Shown here: one piece after another, positions 44,702 through 58,752 of the stretch | Position numbering within the stretch: the stretch's first letter is position 1 | Layout of the letters: each line of letters opens with the position of its first letter | Assembly: GCA_963693365.1 (NCBI GenBank) | Contig: CAVNZM010000005.1 | Coordinates: 6,696,001-6,760,000, forward strand | DNA: 64,000 nt | Source: Amoebidium appalachense | Lineage: Eukaryota; Ichthyosporea | Direction: 5' to 3' | Program-made: the position numbers and the translations under genes | The notes under the pieces: model-generated | Seen by the model: the letters and a program-made list of their open reading frames with translations, nothing else | What the model was told of the DNA's origin: nothing | Databases searched by the model: none

Positions 44702-45335
44702 CCGAGAGGTGGAGGGGCCGCGATAGCCGATGTCGACACCGAATTCGACATCGTGGAGGAGTTGTGCGGCGAATGATTGGTCTGGGTAGGAGGCCAGCAG
44801 TTCCCGGAGGCGGGAGGTGTCAATGTGGTGCTGGGGCAGCGGGCGGGCCTCCGGGTCTGAGCCTCGGGGGAAGGGGTGGTTAGCAAGGGTGGGGCACCCT
44901 CGGGGAGATCCCGGCAGCGGGGGGGGGGGGGGGGGGGGGGGAGGGGGGGGAGGGGGGGGGGGGCAGCAGGGCCCCGGGAGGGGTTAGAGTAGGGCAGCTG
45001 GGCCCGAGTGAGGGTTGGCAGGGAGGGCAGCGGGGCCCTGTGCAGGGGAATGTGCCCGAGCACGCGGGGGTGTGGGCGGACACAGAGGTAGAAGAAGGGG
45101 GGGGGAGGGAGTGCTAGGTGAGTGTAAGGGGGGGGGGGAGGCTCGTGGGATGGGGGGGAGTAAAATTATGTGCAGTGGCCAGAATAAACGTCTTTGTGTA
45201 GGGACATTTATTCTTGACGAGCGCGGGCGCCGTAGTTGGCCTGCGAAATTTTGTATCCGTTTCCCTGTACTCGTGTGTCCTAGCTCCTAACCCCTATGTT
45301 CTAGCTGTGTGACACTGTGTGGGTGTGCGCGTAGA

Positions 45336-46505
45336 CTAGGCATTGAGCTTGCAGTCTTTGCGGGGGTGTGTGCCAGAGCAGAGCGGGCACACGTGGGAGA
45401 AGGGGCAGGGCTGCTTAGCGCAGGACCGACCGTTAATGTGGAAATTCCTGCAGTGCGTCGCGGGTAGATCCACGGGTCGGGCCGGTTTGGCCGGGCCGGG
45501 TTGCGGGCCAGGGCGGTTAGGGGTTTGACCCCCGCCGGGCTTGTGGGGCGGTTTGAAGCCGTCAAGACCACAGCCGGGCTTGGGGTACATGGGGCAGGCC
45601 GCGCTGGGGTGGTCGGGGAAGCCACAGCGCTGACATGCGTCCGGGATGAGCAGAGTGGGTGGCAGGAGGAGATCCTGGTGGAGTTGGGCGAGCAGGTTGG
45701 GACACTCGATCGGGGCCCGACCCTGCTGGTGGGCAACGGTTCGGGCGTATACGTCATAGTTGTGGATCTGGGCCCACGGGTATCGGGTGCTGAGGCGAGT
45801 GATGTGCTGAGTCCAAAGTACGTCTTTGTCCGTGGGGAGGCCGAGGTGGTGCTTGGCGGCCATGTAATGGGTCCAAGCTTGGATCCAAATGACGAGTGAA
45901 CGCAGGGGAACGGGTTTGTCTTGGCGAAAAGTCTCGATGCTGCCGTCGTCGGCCATGCGCAGATGCTGACCTTTCTTGGATGGGGCCAGGAGGGCGGCGG
46001 GGGTGAACTTATACAGGTCGACGAAACGATTGGCGCGCAAATCTGCCAGCACATCCGCGGGGGGAAGTGGGAGTGTGCCCGGCTGAATGTCGCCAGTGTT
46101 CTCACCTGTGATGGGGGGCGCGGGCAGGGCAGGTAGGTCTAGGTCAGGGCCGAGATGCAGCCCCGGGGAAACCTCCCCGGGTGCGGAGGGCGCGGCGGGG
46201 GGCGCGGGAGGGTCGCGGTTGGTGAGAGCAGCCAGGACGCCAGCCATCTGGGTGCTGATGGCGGTGAGGGCGGCAAGGACGGCGTCTTGAGAAGTCATCT
46301 GCGGGGACGGCGGGGCCTGAGGGGGGATTTCAGGAGGGGAGGGGAGACTAGCCGGCGGGTCCGGGTCCGTGGTGGTATGGGCCGCTGGAGGCGCGTCAGT
46401 GTCCGCGGGAGCGTTGGTCAGCCTGTGGCGGAGGTCGCTGCGGGTCAGGCGCTTGGGTGCCGCGGCAGGGGCGGTGGCTGAGGCCTGGCGCTTTTTCGGC
46501 GGCAT
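45336..46505 (-). CDS. gag: Gag-like ORF of YR copy 2, intact
   Basis: 389 codons from ATG (MPPKKRQASATAP). An N-terminal Ala/Pro-rich region is followed by a central domain (VDLYKFTPAALLAPSKKGQ ... IWIQAWTHYMAAKHH) and C-terminal Cys/His fingers CQRCGFPDHPSAAC and CRNFHINGRSC ... HVCPLCSGTHPRKDC. It is presumed to bind and package element RNA. It shows the ancestral state of the frameshifted copy 1 gene. Confidence 0.9.
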   Translation of the reverse strand: MPPKKRQASATAPAAAPKRLTRSDLRHRLTNAPADTDAPPAAHTTTDPDPPASLPSPPEIPPQAPPSPQMTSQDAVLAALTAISTQMAGVLAALTNRDPPAPPAAPSAPGEVSPGLHLGPDLDLPALPAPPITGENTGDIQPGTLPLPPADVLADLRANRFVDLYKFTPAALLAPSKKGQHLRMADDGSIETFRQDKPVPLRSLVIWIQAWTHYMAAKHHLGLPTDKDVLWTQHITRLSTRYPWAQIHNYDVYARTVAHQQGRAPIECPNLLAQLHQDLLLPPTLLIPDACQRCGFPDHPSAACPMYPKPGCGLDGFKPPHKPGGGQTPNRPGPQPGPAKPARPVDLPATHCRNFHINGRSCAKQPCPFSHVCPLCSGTHPRKDCKLNA

Positions 46506-46624
46506 GCTGACCGGCGGACGGAAAGATAGGGAGAGTGAATGAAAAAGAAAATATAGCTGTAAAGCTGTAGGTGCTAAACACAGAAGATGTGTTGTTGCTT
46601 GCTGATCTGCTAAAAACTGTCGTG

Positions 46625-46632
46625 CTTATATA
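46625..46632 (-). promoter_or_regulatory. TATA box of YR copy 2 (in A1)
   Basis: TATATAAG on the minus strand about 120 bases upstream of the gag ATG, with inverse CCAAT motifs upstream, as in copy 1. Confidence 0.6.
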
Positions 46633-46876
46633 CCTACGGCTACCGAACTGAGCCAATCAAAACCGATCTAGTGTTATGTGAAATCTTATCCTGAGCCAAT
46701 CAAACTCGGTCTAGTGATCTGTGGAATCTGATGTTTTGATCGGCTAATAGGTGCCCGTATGCGGGCAGCCGAACGCGAACTGCTAAAACATGAAACGAAG
46801 CCTGTAGATATCGGACACCCATCCTACGTATTTACCCAGAAAAATATTTATGTCAATAATTTCCACAAATAAAACC

Positions 46877-47882
46877 TAGATATTTTTAAGAAGAAAGTGC
46901 GCAAGGAGGCGCACCACGTACGATCTTAGAGAATGCATACCGATACACATTTTTCTGCAACCTAGATCATAAAATTTCAAAATTTTATCGACGCGACACC
47001 TTTATTACATGATACACACTGATACTGATACAGCATCTGAGCTATTACCCTGGGATATACCAATATATCCAAAATACGAACTTCTTCCTAAGTACTTGGG
47101 GGCGCTCTATAGTATTAGTATTGATGGTTCCTGGCGTATGCGGCCCCAGGCGGTCCCCAAGTACGCGGGGGCGGGACAGCCTCGGGAACAGGCTAAGTAC
47201 GTGACTGGGAAGAGCAGGAATAAACAGATAGACTATTCTATCATAACAACTACACACACCGTGCCACACACACACACACACACACACAAAGTGCTAAGGG
47301 AAATGAATAGAAAACTTTGCAGTATGATAAGTTATTCAATTTGGCAACTGATAGGCACTTCGGAAAAAAGGAGTAGGAAAGAAATCGGACTCTGGGCAAT
47401 GTTGGCCCATCGATCAGGGTTGGGCTGGGGTTGGCCAACTTAACTTTGGCCAATCGTAACGGACAGTTTCTTAATCGTCACGGGGGGTTCTTCGGGATCT
47501 GCAAGCCCAGCTAAAAACGCCCCTCCAGTCACAAAACTCAAAATACGCGTTTTCACAAATTAAGTATCGCACAATTACAAACCCTGGACACTTGTCAGGG
47601 CTCGATATTGCTCATGAGAAGCGCTGTAGATATGTTCTTGAACAGAAATATTGAAAAAAAATAGGTACAGTTAGATATTAGGGGGCCTTAAAGCGTTTAT
47701 AATGCTATGCATCTGATACGAAAGCTGTTACGACGGCACCCTAACCTTATTCGTATCGGGGTCTTTCGTTAATCGTAATTACGACGATTTTTTTTCGTAA
47801 TCCCCCCCCTGCTATCGATGGACATTATTTATGGCTCTGTCAGTAACACTGCTTGAAGGGCCAAGGAAGGGAACAAAAGTTT
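46877..47882. other. AT-rich flank, no gene seen
   Basis: No coding frame is supported. Bases 47127-47250 repeat the stretch at 16563-16655 (TTCCTGGCGTATGCGG and GGGAAGAGCAGGAATAAACAG), a fragment of an unknown repeat. A CA tract lies at 47268-47288. Confidence 0.5.
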
Positions 47883-48336
47883 CTTTTGACTCGAATTTAT
47901 TGATCCGTTGATGAAGGCAACGTGTATCCACAGGCTACATAACCACCAATAGAACTGAAAAAGCCAAAGCTACGAAATAAAAATAAAGCGACAAGTGACA
48001 AATTTAAAGGACACCAGCGGGCAAAACCGTAAGTGTACGTGTATGCATATGCGTGAAACTAGTTTGCTCCAACTAGTCATAATTATGCATCGATGTTGAC
48101 CAGACCACACTCTGCAAGAAGACAACATTACTGCTTCTTCCCAACAGGCCCCCCCTCAAAACCTATCGAGGCACAGCAAGCAAGCTGCAGCCTCTAAAAG
48201 AGCAATGCAGACCAAATCTGAGCTAAAAAACAATCCCAACGGGCCCGGCCCCTAGATAACCCGGAGAAACTGCATCTAGCTCTCTGATAAGGTGGCCTAG
48301 TTGTGGCAGGACACACAGAAAAGCACGATTACAGAA
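47883..48336 (-). repeat. Dispersed repeat Z, copy 2 (inverted)
   Basis: Reverse complement of 5363-5811 with scattered changes, 42 kb away. It starts CTTTTGACTCG and ends near ACAGAA. Confidence 0.8.
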
Positions 48337-48556
48337 CATCAAGTTGATTTACACAGGCCATTTTAGTTATAATGATTGGTGGGTCAGTCGTAGGTGGGTC
48401 CCCGATAAGTGAGGCCCCCCGGGGCCGATTTTGGGGGCCCGCGGGGGAGGGGGGGGGGGGGGGGGGGAGGTTTGACTGTGTATGTGTATGTGTGTGTTTT
48501 TTGGTTTGGTTTCCTTTTCTTTTTGGAAGGGGGTCCTCTTCGGGTGCATATGCCCC

Positions 48557-48590
<34 letters not shown>

Positions 48591-48765
48591 AGCCTTTTAC
48601 TTCCCCCCCCCCCCCCCCTCCCCCTCCCCTCACGATTCTAAAATGCTACTAATGGTTGCTCGCAATGTCACCCTCCTCACCACCAGTCGACAAAGCGATA
48701 TCATAGTTGTCACTATTTTCGCTCCTCATCATGGTTCTGTCAGCGTGTGGCCCTCCCCCTCCCCA

Positions 48766-48801
<36 letters not shown>

Positions 48802-49157
48802 TCGCCCCCTCCCCCTTCCTCTCCCACAGGCCCGGGTGATCTTAAAAATCCACAAGGTTTGGTAGGTTCTTTTATCTTAGTTTTTCGGCTTAAAAAAAAA
48901 AAAAAAGCAGGCTATTTATCTTACAGTAATGATTTCAGATTATCTTAATGTTAGTCAGTGACACCCCCTGTGTCAGAATTTATGGCCACATGTACATATG
49001 CTAAGTTTTGCCTCACTGAGCTTATAAGGCCCTTTATACTAACAACCTCTTCCTCGCTACCAACAGTGACACTCGAAGCCCTCATCTACCGCACTACTGT
49101 CCAGCTGCTGTGAACGGCTTCCCAAGGTTTGCCCAGGCCGATTTCCAGCGATATAAG
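48337..49157. other. G/C homopolymer region, no gene seen
   Basis: Holds a G run (48449-48467) and long C runs (about 48552-48589, 48605-48618, 48770-48799). A frame crosses several of them but is low-complexity. The unique part 48960-49157 may hold the 5' end of the next gene. Confidence 0.5.
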
Positions 49158-51940
49158 TCACACTCGGAGCACCTGGCCATACCGTTGCTTTCCTTGCGTC
49201 AGAGATCGGATTCGGTTTTGGCAGAGAACTTCTAGAGCGGCTCAGCCGAGTAAACAATTTCTTTGAGAAACCATTCGTCACGTCACCGTGGCACCACTTT
49301 GTCAACCATGGCCGAACCTCGAAGTTCAAGGAGTTGGCTGGTACCCTTGTGGTTGCCGCGGTCGCCGCCGCCGCGCTCAACGTATGTCCCATCAGAAACC
49401 CAAATGCAACGGCAGCGGGTGGCCCAGCAAAGATTCAGGGACTCAGGCTGTACATGCCGGATGCTTCAGGCAGCGGCGGCAGCGGCGCTGCCCTGTCGAG
49501 CTACTAGTACTTTGTGCATCCCCTATGGACATACACAGACAGCCCTACTGGTAATGTAATTCAGGAGGCAGGAATGCTCTATCACGGCCTCACTGTGCCA
49601 GGGCCTGGCCTGCTTTACGACCCTCGCTTCTACTTCAAGCAGGCCTACTTGTCGCCCTGGACAACTCTGCATGCGAGGTACGAATTAGCCCTTACTAGTA
49701 TGGACTACAGTGGGTCGCCTCTCATTGACGTCACGGTCTACGTGCCCTCCGCCAATGACGTCTACCCAAACTCGGTAACCTACAGCCCGACAATGGCGCA
49801 GGCTCAGTGGACCACCGTCACATACACACCATTCACCTTCGACATGGTGCTTTCCTGGTCCCCCTCCACCGTCAAGGCGACGTTTTCCGGCCCAACGGGT
49901 GATGGGTTTGGGCGGACGGCAGCGGCAACATCACGGCCAACGGCACGATCAAATCCGGGTATAAGGTCCAGGTACCTCCTGCTGCGTGGGCCAAAAGCAC
50001 TGGCAACTTGAACTGCCGCATCGTGTTCGACCTGACAGCCATGTCGCGCGAGGCCTTCGTACTGCGTACGGTTAAGATGGGCGCCAACTGCAGCGCCGAG
50101 GGAAGCAACCTACCCGTGTACCCCGTCGGCTGGGATGCTGCCGCAAACGAGCAGCGCTGTCCGAGTTGGGATAACCTGGGCATGAGCTTTTCCCTCTCCG
50201 ACGGTTTCCACTACAAAAACACTGCCGCCGACCCAACCTGCACCTCCGCAAACAGCAGTTTATTCTCCGTCCTTGGGTCGATGCCCTGGGGCCTGTGGCC
50301 GCTGCAGAAGCCTTCGCTCCTCTCCATGTGGAACGGCATTGCCGAGGCGTCATGCGTGCTTGGCCCGACTCGACCCGACGTAAAGTCGCGGCGGGCTACT
50401 ACACAGTCAATGACAAAGGCGTTTTTTTCCTCACCCACTATAACCCGGCCCTGACCCCGATAGCTTACAGTGCGTATCTGTCCATTGCCCTGGTGGTGCA
50501 AATGGTGTCACCCCTAGCCGCCGACAAATACTCGCTGACCCTGACGCCCACTGGGACACTGTACAGTCCGTCAACTGGCACCTCCCAGATGTACACAGCC
50601 TGGCCAAAGTCTGGCACTGTCATGCAAGCCGGCTATGCCCTGACCCCCTCCGCCGCGAACACCCACGCCCGCCCCGTCAGCACCATCATCACCCTGCAGC
50701 CAAGCTTTGCGCCCGTCACTTGCGAAGAGTTCTACATAGCCCACACCACGACTGTTGGCAGCGTGATTCTACCACACAAGACCTTCACCATATATCGTGG
50801 GCGCCGGACGTCCCTGGGTATGTTCGCTCGCTCACCGCTCCTTGCACTTTGACTTACAAAGGCATGAATGTGGCTACTGCCGGGTCGCTTGTGAACGGCG
50901 GCACATACGTTCTCAGCAGTGCCAGCTGCGGCCAACTCATCCTCGGCTTCAAAACAAAGCAAATGCTGCATCCTTTGTCCGTATTCAAGGTCAACGTTAC
51001 CTATGGTGACTGGGTCACCAAACCTACCACCAGCGGCTGGGGCCAACACGTCGGCTGCGCAAACTTCATCGTGGTGGGTGTGGGTGTCACCGGCAACAAC
51101 GGGACGTGCTCCGGCACCTGCCGTGTGGGCAGGTATTTAAAGAACGGTGTGTGCGAGGTTTTGGACGGGACGTCGAGCACAGAGCCCTTGGCCCCGCCTG
51201 CCCCAGGATCTTCCTCGTCCAGCACGCTCGTAAGCACCGTGGACCCGTGCGCGGCCGGCAATCACAACTGCCCAGCACATAGCACGTGCGTTGCCAACAA
51301 CGTCACCTGCCGCTGCCCAACGGGATACACGGGAGCGGCGTGCGAACAAAACGTCAACGAGTGCGTGTCCATGCCATCGCCTTGCGCATCTGTCCCCAAC
51401 GCCACGTGCGTGGACACCGTCGGGGGCTACGTTTGCCTGGTCAACACCACGACCGTTGCAACCACAACGGTCACAGCTACACCGCCCACTACCACCATTA
51501 CGACCACTTCAGTCTCTGTTGCAACCACAACCATCACACCCGCTCCCGCAACCATTACAGCAACGACGACAGCATTCGCCAGCGGGGCCCAAGCCACGGC
51601 AACGGTCACCAAGACGGTGTCAGCAGCGCCGGCCAGCCTGCAGACGGCAGCGGCAGCAACGGTTACTGTGACGGTGACGTCTACTTCTACAGCCACGTCT
51701 ACGGCAACGGGCGTAGCAGTGTTTTCGGCGCAAGGTGGGCTGTCCCCGCAGTGCCCTCTCCCTGGTCAAATGTTGAACATGACTGCCCAATCCACCAATA
51801 TATCGTCGCTTTTGTCACGTGCCACGAGCCTATTGGGCGCCGCCCTCGGCCAGCGGTTTTGTCTTAATGTGCATTTGCCCATTCATGGCCCGTTCCTGTT
51901 TGCGTGCGCGGAGAATTTTAGTGTGCAGCTGGCTGAATGA
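49158..51940 (+). pseudogene. EGF-domain cell-surface protein gene with three frameshifts
   Basis: A first segment (49158-49381) reads ASEIGFGFGRELLERLSRVN ... KFKELAGTLVVAAVAAAALN and ends at a donor-like GTATGT. The frame resumes after CTACTAG at 49508 (a likely acceptor; unspliced, the TAG is an in-frame stop). The body changes frame three times (about 49900, 50385 and 50800), each consistent with one lost base, together restoring the starting frame. The C-terminal part has two EGF-like modules (CPAHSTCVANNVTCRCPTGYTG and NVNECVSMPSPCASVP), then a long Thr/Ser/Ala-rich stalk and a Cys-containing end. A secreted or membrane adhesion-type protein is likely. Pseudogene or sequencing error cannot be told apart; the coding character is strong. 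Confidence 0.65.
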
Positions 51941-52701
51941 ATCTGAGAGCAGGATGACTAGTACTGTGTATTCAATGCCTACTTTCAAAATCTGGCGTTA
52001 TTCATTGACTGTGCATTATAACAGTGTTTGGCAAGTTGAAATTCCAAAGTTTTGCTCAATCCGAGTCACCGTGATACACAAAATTATGATCGAAATTTGG
52101 ACATGAGCCTCCGGATATGTTGTGCCGCGCTGTAGATAAGCTTAAGGGTTGTTGACGAAATGGACTCAAGATACCAGATGTGTGGCATACTGTAAAGTTG
52201 TGGCCTCAGCAGGCGTTGAAAACCCGTAGAACAAATTATTCCGCGGCAGGACTAGGGGTTGACTAGCCGAGGTTTTGCTCATTATTGCTCTATAAACCTG
52301 AACATAGCATAGTCTGAGCACACATAACTGTAATTTCAGTTTAAGTTACCGTGGTCTGGAATATGAAAATAAACAAGTCCCCCCTCAGTCACACGGATGT
52401 GGCTAGCCGGGCCTGGAATGTTAAAACTTCAGTAAAAAAAAACTTGAAAAACTAATGATTATCAAACTATGTTAATGACTTACATTATGGCATATTCAAC
52501 TGTCGAAGTATAGGCATACTATTAGTAATGATTATGGCGCTTTGCGATTCAACCTGAGCTAGACGGGCTTTGGGCTTCATATTATACACACACTACTGGG
52601 GGGCCCGGGGGGGGGTGGGGGGGGGGGGTGGGGGGGGGGGGGGGGGGGGGTGTTGCACCCACCTCACGATGCGAAAACCACTCACACGTGGAGCGTGGAC
52701 G

Positions 52702-52749
<48 letters not shown>

Positions 52750-53255
52750 GCTCACTCACAAACACCTTCACGCACAACACATCCGATGTGGGTTATGAAA
52801 ATCTGGCGTCACGATAACACCGTGGGAGCACACCATCATCGGCATGCACACACACACACACACACACACATGAACACACTGACACAAACCTGAAACTTAG
52901 GTCATATTATCCGGCCCACACACACACACACACCATCCGCCATGCACATCGACATTAAGCCCAACACACACGCGGTGCCGCAGCACTGCCACGAACAGCA
53001 TACACGCACGCACAGCCGGGAGAGTATCCGATGATAGTATTACACACCTTAATGTCCCCCTGCCCCCTCCCCCTCCCCCCCAACCCTTCTCCTGCTGCGA
53101 CTGAAAAAGAAAATGAAAAGAAAGAAGGAAACAAATGACTGCAAAACACACTGAAAAAACCTCACGGGGGCTGGCCAAGCCGTAGGACCGAGTGAGTCAG
53201 TTCTGCCCTTGGTGTTGCTGAATTCGACTAACCGGACCCCCCCCCCCTCCCCCTC

Positions 53256-53302
<47 letters not shown>

Positions 53303-53348
53303 CGCAATGAGACGGCACACGCACACACCCACCACCACTATCACCGTC

Positions 53349-53382
<34 letters not shown>

Positions 53383-53445
53383 CGGTGCTCAGGGGCCTCC
53401 GCCCCCACACACACAATGCACACACCCACCACCACCACAGCTACC

Positions 53446-53505
<60 letters not shown>

Positions 53506-53587
53506 AGACACATACGCATAACTTGAACACGCACAATCACACCACCCGACCACCAACATCCTCCCCCTCCCCCCCGGGCCACACACG

Positions 53588-53643
<56 letters not shown>

Positions 53644-53658
53644 GGGGGGGGCGCGCGC

Positions 53659-53693
<35 letters not shown>

Positions 53694-53720
53694 CGCACGC
53701 ACACACGCACGCACACACAC

Positions 53721-53764
<44 letters not shown>

Positions 53765-53775
53765 CCACACTCTTT
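51941..53775. other. Intergenic or intronic, simple repeats, no gene seen
   Basis: 51941-52560 is unique AT-rich sequence. After it come G runs (52608-52650), CA tracts (52712-52747, 53253-53300), C runs (53351-53381, 53450-53490) and CA tracts reaching 53763. The last CA tract directly precedes the exon at 53776. Confidence 0.5.
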
Positions 53776-54147
53776 ATGGCAATGGCAGGCCAGACTGGGG
53801 GCGAATCCATGGTTCTAAAGTTGGAGGGAGACATCATTGGTTGGCCGGCCAGCCTCTCCGCTACAAGCTGCCAGCGCTTCCTCAGCCATAGCACCCCCTG
53901 CCACGCGTCATTTTCGTACAACGTGACCGTAATTGATGGAAAATTGGTCGCAAATGAAGCCACGGCACCTGGGGGGGGTACCATTGCGTGCCCGTTCGAG
54001 ACGGCAACCTACACGGGCAAAATTTCGCCGGTGTCGGGGGGGACTCTAGTGGTGGACCAGTGCTCGGTTCATGGCTGGCTGATGCATTCCAAGGATGCAT
54101 ACAGTCGGGGCGATTGGGTGTTTGATCTGGTGGGGTCCGGAGCGTAA
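53776..54147 (+). CDS. Coding exon, C-terminal part of an unknown protein
   Basis: The frame is open for 123 codons to TAA and has good coding character: [61 protein letters not shown]. Alternating hydrophobic residues and several Cys suggest a secreted beta-sheet domain. A splice acceptor ATGGCAG may start the exon at about 53791, just after a long CA tract; the ATG at 53776 may therefore not be the real start. No family is recognised. It could be the last exon of a gene whose other exons lie upstream. Confidence 0.45.
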   Translation: MAMAGQTGGESMVLKLEGDIIGWPASLSATSCQRFLSHSTPCHASFSYNVTVIDGKLVANEATAPGGGTIACPFETATYTGKISPVSGGTLVVDQCSVHGWLMHSKDAYSRGDWVFDLVGSGA

Positions 54148-56129
<1,982 letters not shown>

Positions 56130-56206
56130 GGCGTCCAGGCAGCACACCGTTTTGTATGGCATGGCATGAACCCGGTTGCAGGGCCTCTACAATGCCCCCC
56201 CCCCCC
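56130..56206 (-). pseudogene. Possible TSP1 C-terminal fragment on the minus strand
   Basis: On the minus strand, after poly-G, the frame reads CRGPATGFMPCHTKRCAAW. The spacing C-x-G...P-C-x4-C resembles the last third of a thrombospondin type 1 repeat. The expected donor after the last Cys is not clear. It may be a chance match. Confidence 0.25.
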
Positions 56207-56910
56207 CCCCCCCCTCCCCCCCCCCCCCCCTCCCCCCCCCCCCCCCTCCCCCCCTCCCTCCCCCCTTCCCCCCCCTCCTGCCCCCCCGCCTCCCCTCCCC
56301 CCTCCCCGGGAGTCCCCACCACCACCACTCGTTGACACACATGCACACTCATTATGTAAGTCATTTAGCTTCATCACCAGGTCATGCACCGGGATCATGA
56401 TTATAACACGCACCCGCACTCATGCATATACGCTGTGTTGTGAAGGGTAAGGGGGGGGGGAGGGGGGGGGGGGGGGTGAATATCAAAACCCCCTCAGACT
56501 GATGGTTCCCCCCCCCCCCCCCCCCCCCCCCCCTCCTCCCTTCACCAAGCAACCACTGTTATTGGTTTCGTCGAAGCCATGACCAACTCTCTCATCATGT
56601 GTGTGTTGGAGGGTTGACATAAGTAGATGTAGCGAAACAATCCATATTCAAAAAAGATTCCCCTTGCCCCCTTCCCCCTCGCTCCCCCTCCTCCCCCCCC
56701 CCCCCCTCTCCGCTTCCCTCCCCCCCCCCCCCCCCCTTCCCTCCCCTCCCCCCCCCCCCTCCCCCCCCCCCCCCCCCCCCCCCCCGCCTCCCCCCCTTCC
56801 TTCAGTCCATATTGTGGATCACATGATACCCCTTTGAAGATGTGGGCTCTACTGATGCACACTACTAATAGCAGTAGTGTATACTTGGCACTCTCGTAAA
56901 ACACATTCAA

Positions 56911-56941
<31 letters not shown>

Positions 56942-57066
56942 AAAAAAAAAAAAAAAAAACTGGTAAATAAGCCGTAGATTGCAACCTCAAATTCTGCATT
57001 ATCTGTCCGTCATCAATGTATGCTCAGTTGCACTCTTGTAAAACACATTCTACCCCCCTCCCCCCC

Positions 57067-57103
<37 letters not shown>

Positions 57104-57768
57104 TTCCACTCCCTCCCTATCCCCCTCCCCCCTCCCCCCTCCCCCCATCCCCCTACCCCCCCTCCCCTCTACCCCCCCCCCTCCCTCCCCCCTTCCCCCC
57201 CTCCCCCCCCCCCCCCCCCCGTCCCCTCCCTCCTGCCCCCACCTCCCCTCCTTCCCTCGCCCCCTCTTCCCCCCCATCACCCCTCCCCTCCTCCCCCCTC
57301 CCCCGTCCCCTTCTCCTCCCATCCCCTCCTCTTCCTTCTCCCTTCCCCCATCCCCCTCTTTTCCCCTTCCACCCCTTCCCCACACATCCCTTCTTCCCCC
57401 CCCCCCCTCCCCCCCCCCCATCCAACCCCCCTCCACCCCCTCATTCTCTCCCCTACCCCCCATTCCCCCCTCCCCTCTCCCTCCCCGTCCTCCCTCCCCT
57501 CTCCCCCTCCCCCCCCCTCTCCCCCCCCCCCCCCCCCCCCACCTATAGCGGTACAAGTGGACTAGTGTCGCCAGTAACATATACCCCCTCTCCCTCCCCC
57601 CTTTTATCTCCCCCCCCCCCCCCCCCCCCCCACCGTTCCCCCCCCCCCCCCCCCTTTCCCTCCCTCCCTCTCTCCACCTTTCCATCCCCCCTCCCCCCCC
57701 CCCCCCCCCCCCCCCCCCCCCACCACCACCACCACTACCAAGCAGCACCCACTCACCTTTTCCTTTAG
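56207..57768. other. C-rich pyrimidine tracts, presumed intron
   Basis: Mostly C runs broken by T, with a C/A run near 56911-56959. Unique islands near 56800-56905 and 56960-57050 share GGGCTCTACTGATGCAC and CTCGTAAAACACATTC motifs with the poly-C blocks near 8.3-9.1 kb. It ends in TTTTCCTTTAG before the TSP1 exon. Confidence 0.5.
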
Positions 57769-57931
57769 GTGGTCGTCGACTGCGCGTGGGGTGAATGGGC
57801 CAACTACAATGCATGCAGTGTGACATGTGGAATGGGATCGCGCTAAAGACTACGTTCATTCAAGACCTATGGCGGGAAACCTTGCACGGGCATTCCAACA
57901 GAATTTACATCCTGCGCCCTGCCACCCTGCC
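57769..57931 (+). pseudogene. TSP1 repeat exon 1, in-frame stop
   Basis: Between acceptor CCTTTAG and donor GTAAAT, the frame encodes VVDCAWGEWANYNACSVTCG, then a TAA at 57844-57846, then KTYGGKPCTG and CALPPC. This is a whole thrombospondin type 1 repeat: W-x2-W, C-S-x-T-C-G, G-G-x-x-C, C-x4-C. The TAA stands where these domains usually have a polar residue before the R-x-R layer; CAA to TAA would explain it. TSP1 repeats are extracellular adhesion modules. Confidence 0.8.
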
Positions 57932-58365
57932 GTAAATATCCCCCCCCCCCTTCAACCCCCCCCCCCCCCCTCACATCCCCTTCCCTCCCCTCCCTGCCTC
58001 CTTCCGTCCTCTTCCTAAACCCCCCCCCCACACACACACCTCCCCTCCCTGCCTTCTTCCGTCCTCTCCCCCCTCCTCTCCTCCCTCCCCTTCTCGCTTC
58101 CTCTCCCCACTCCCTCCCCTACCTCTTTCCCTCCCCAGATGCTATATCTCCCTACCCCCCCCCCCCCCCCCCCCCCCCCCCACTCCCACCCCACCTCTAT
58201 CAACATGACATAGAGCTGACATGCATCACAAAACCAACAGCAAAATACTTTTTGCTTTTTTTTTTGGGGGGGGGGGGGGGGGGAGGACGTCACACTATCC
58301 CCCCCCCCCCCCCCCCCCCCAACCCCCCACCCCCCTCCCCTTCCCTTCCCCCCCCCCCCCCCCCC

Positions 58366-58398
<33 letters not shown>

Positions 58399-58426
58399 CC
58401 TTTTTTTGGCCGACACGTCACACTTA

Positions 58427-58459
<33 letters not shown>

Positions 58460-58469
58460 TGTGCCGGGG

Positions 58470-58595
58470 GGGGGGGGGGGGGGGGGAGGGGGGGGTACCA
58501 TCACACGGACCCGCACAACAACCCCCACCCAGAATGGAGGCAAAGAGTGTGCGGGTGAAGCCACCCAGTCCGTCCCCTGCAACACGAGCCTCTGT
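58470..58595 (+). pseudogene. TSP1 repeat exon 2, C-terminal part
   Basis: After poly-C and poly-G, the frame reads GTITRTRTTTPTQNGGKECA and then VPCNTSLC, ending at donor GTAAAT. It corresponds to the second half of a TSP1 repeat. The first half (W-x-x-W, C-S-x-T-C) is missing, and the glycines of the C-G-G-G stretch merge into a G run (58466-58494), as if that codon run had expanded. Confidence 0.7.
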
Positions 58596-58604
58596 GTAAA
58601 TACT

Positions 58605-58635
<31 letters not shown>

Positions 58636-58721
58636 TTCTGCCTTGGCATTTTATTACACACAAACATCTCCATCACACCCGGGATGGCAACGAGCGTAGC
58701 ATTGACTCAAGCCTCTCCCCT

Positions 58722-58752
<31 letters not shown>

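Larger units (their letters stand above)
41465..46876 (-). mobile_element. YR retrotransposon copy 2 (PAT/Ngaro-like)
   Basis: The element is 5412 bp with the same layout as copy 1: A1 46876-46540, gag, RT-RNase H, recombinase, B1 42111-42023, A2 42022-41686, spacer and B2 41553-41465. A1 and A2 are both 337 bp. Its A repeats match the solo remnant at 17542-18101 better than those of copy 1, so two subfamilies are present. All three genes appear open here. The outer flanks (GGTGTC and TAGATA) show no duplication. Confidence 0.93.

Noticed and set aside
49057-49392. Minus-strand frame of 111 codons
   Set aside because: The plus strand of the same stretch joins in phase to the EGF gene and has better coding character.
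57016-57768. 250-codon proline-rich plus-strand and glycine-rich minus-strand frames
   Set aside because: They follow from C/T-rich sequence; composition explains them fully.
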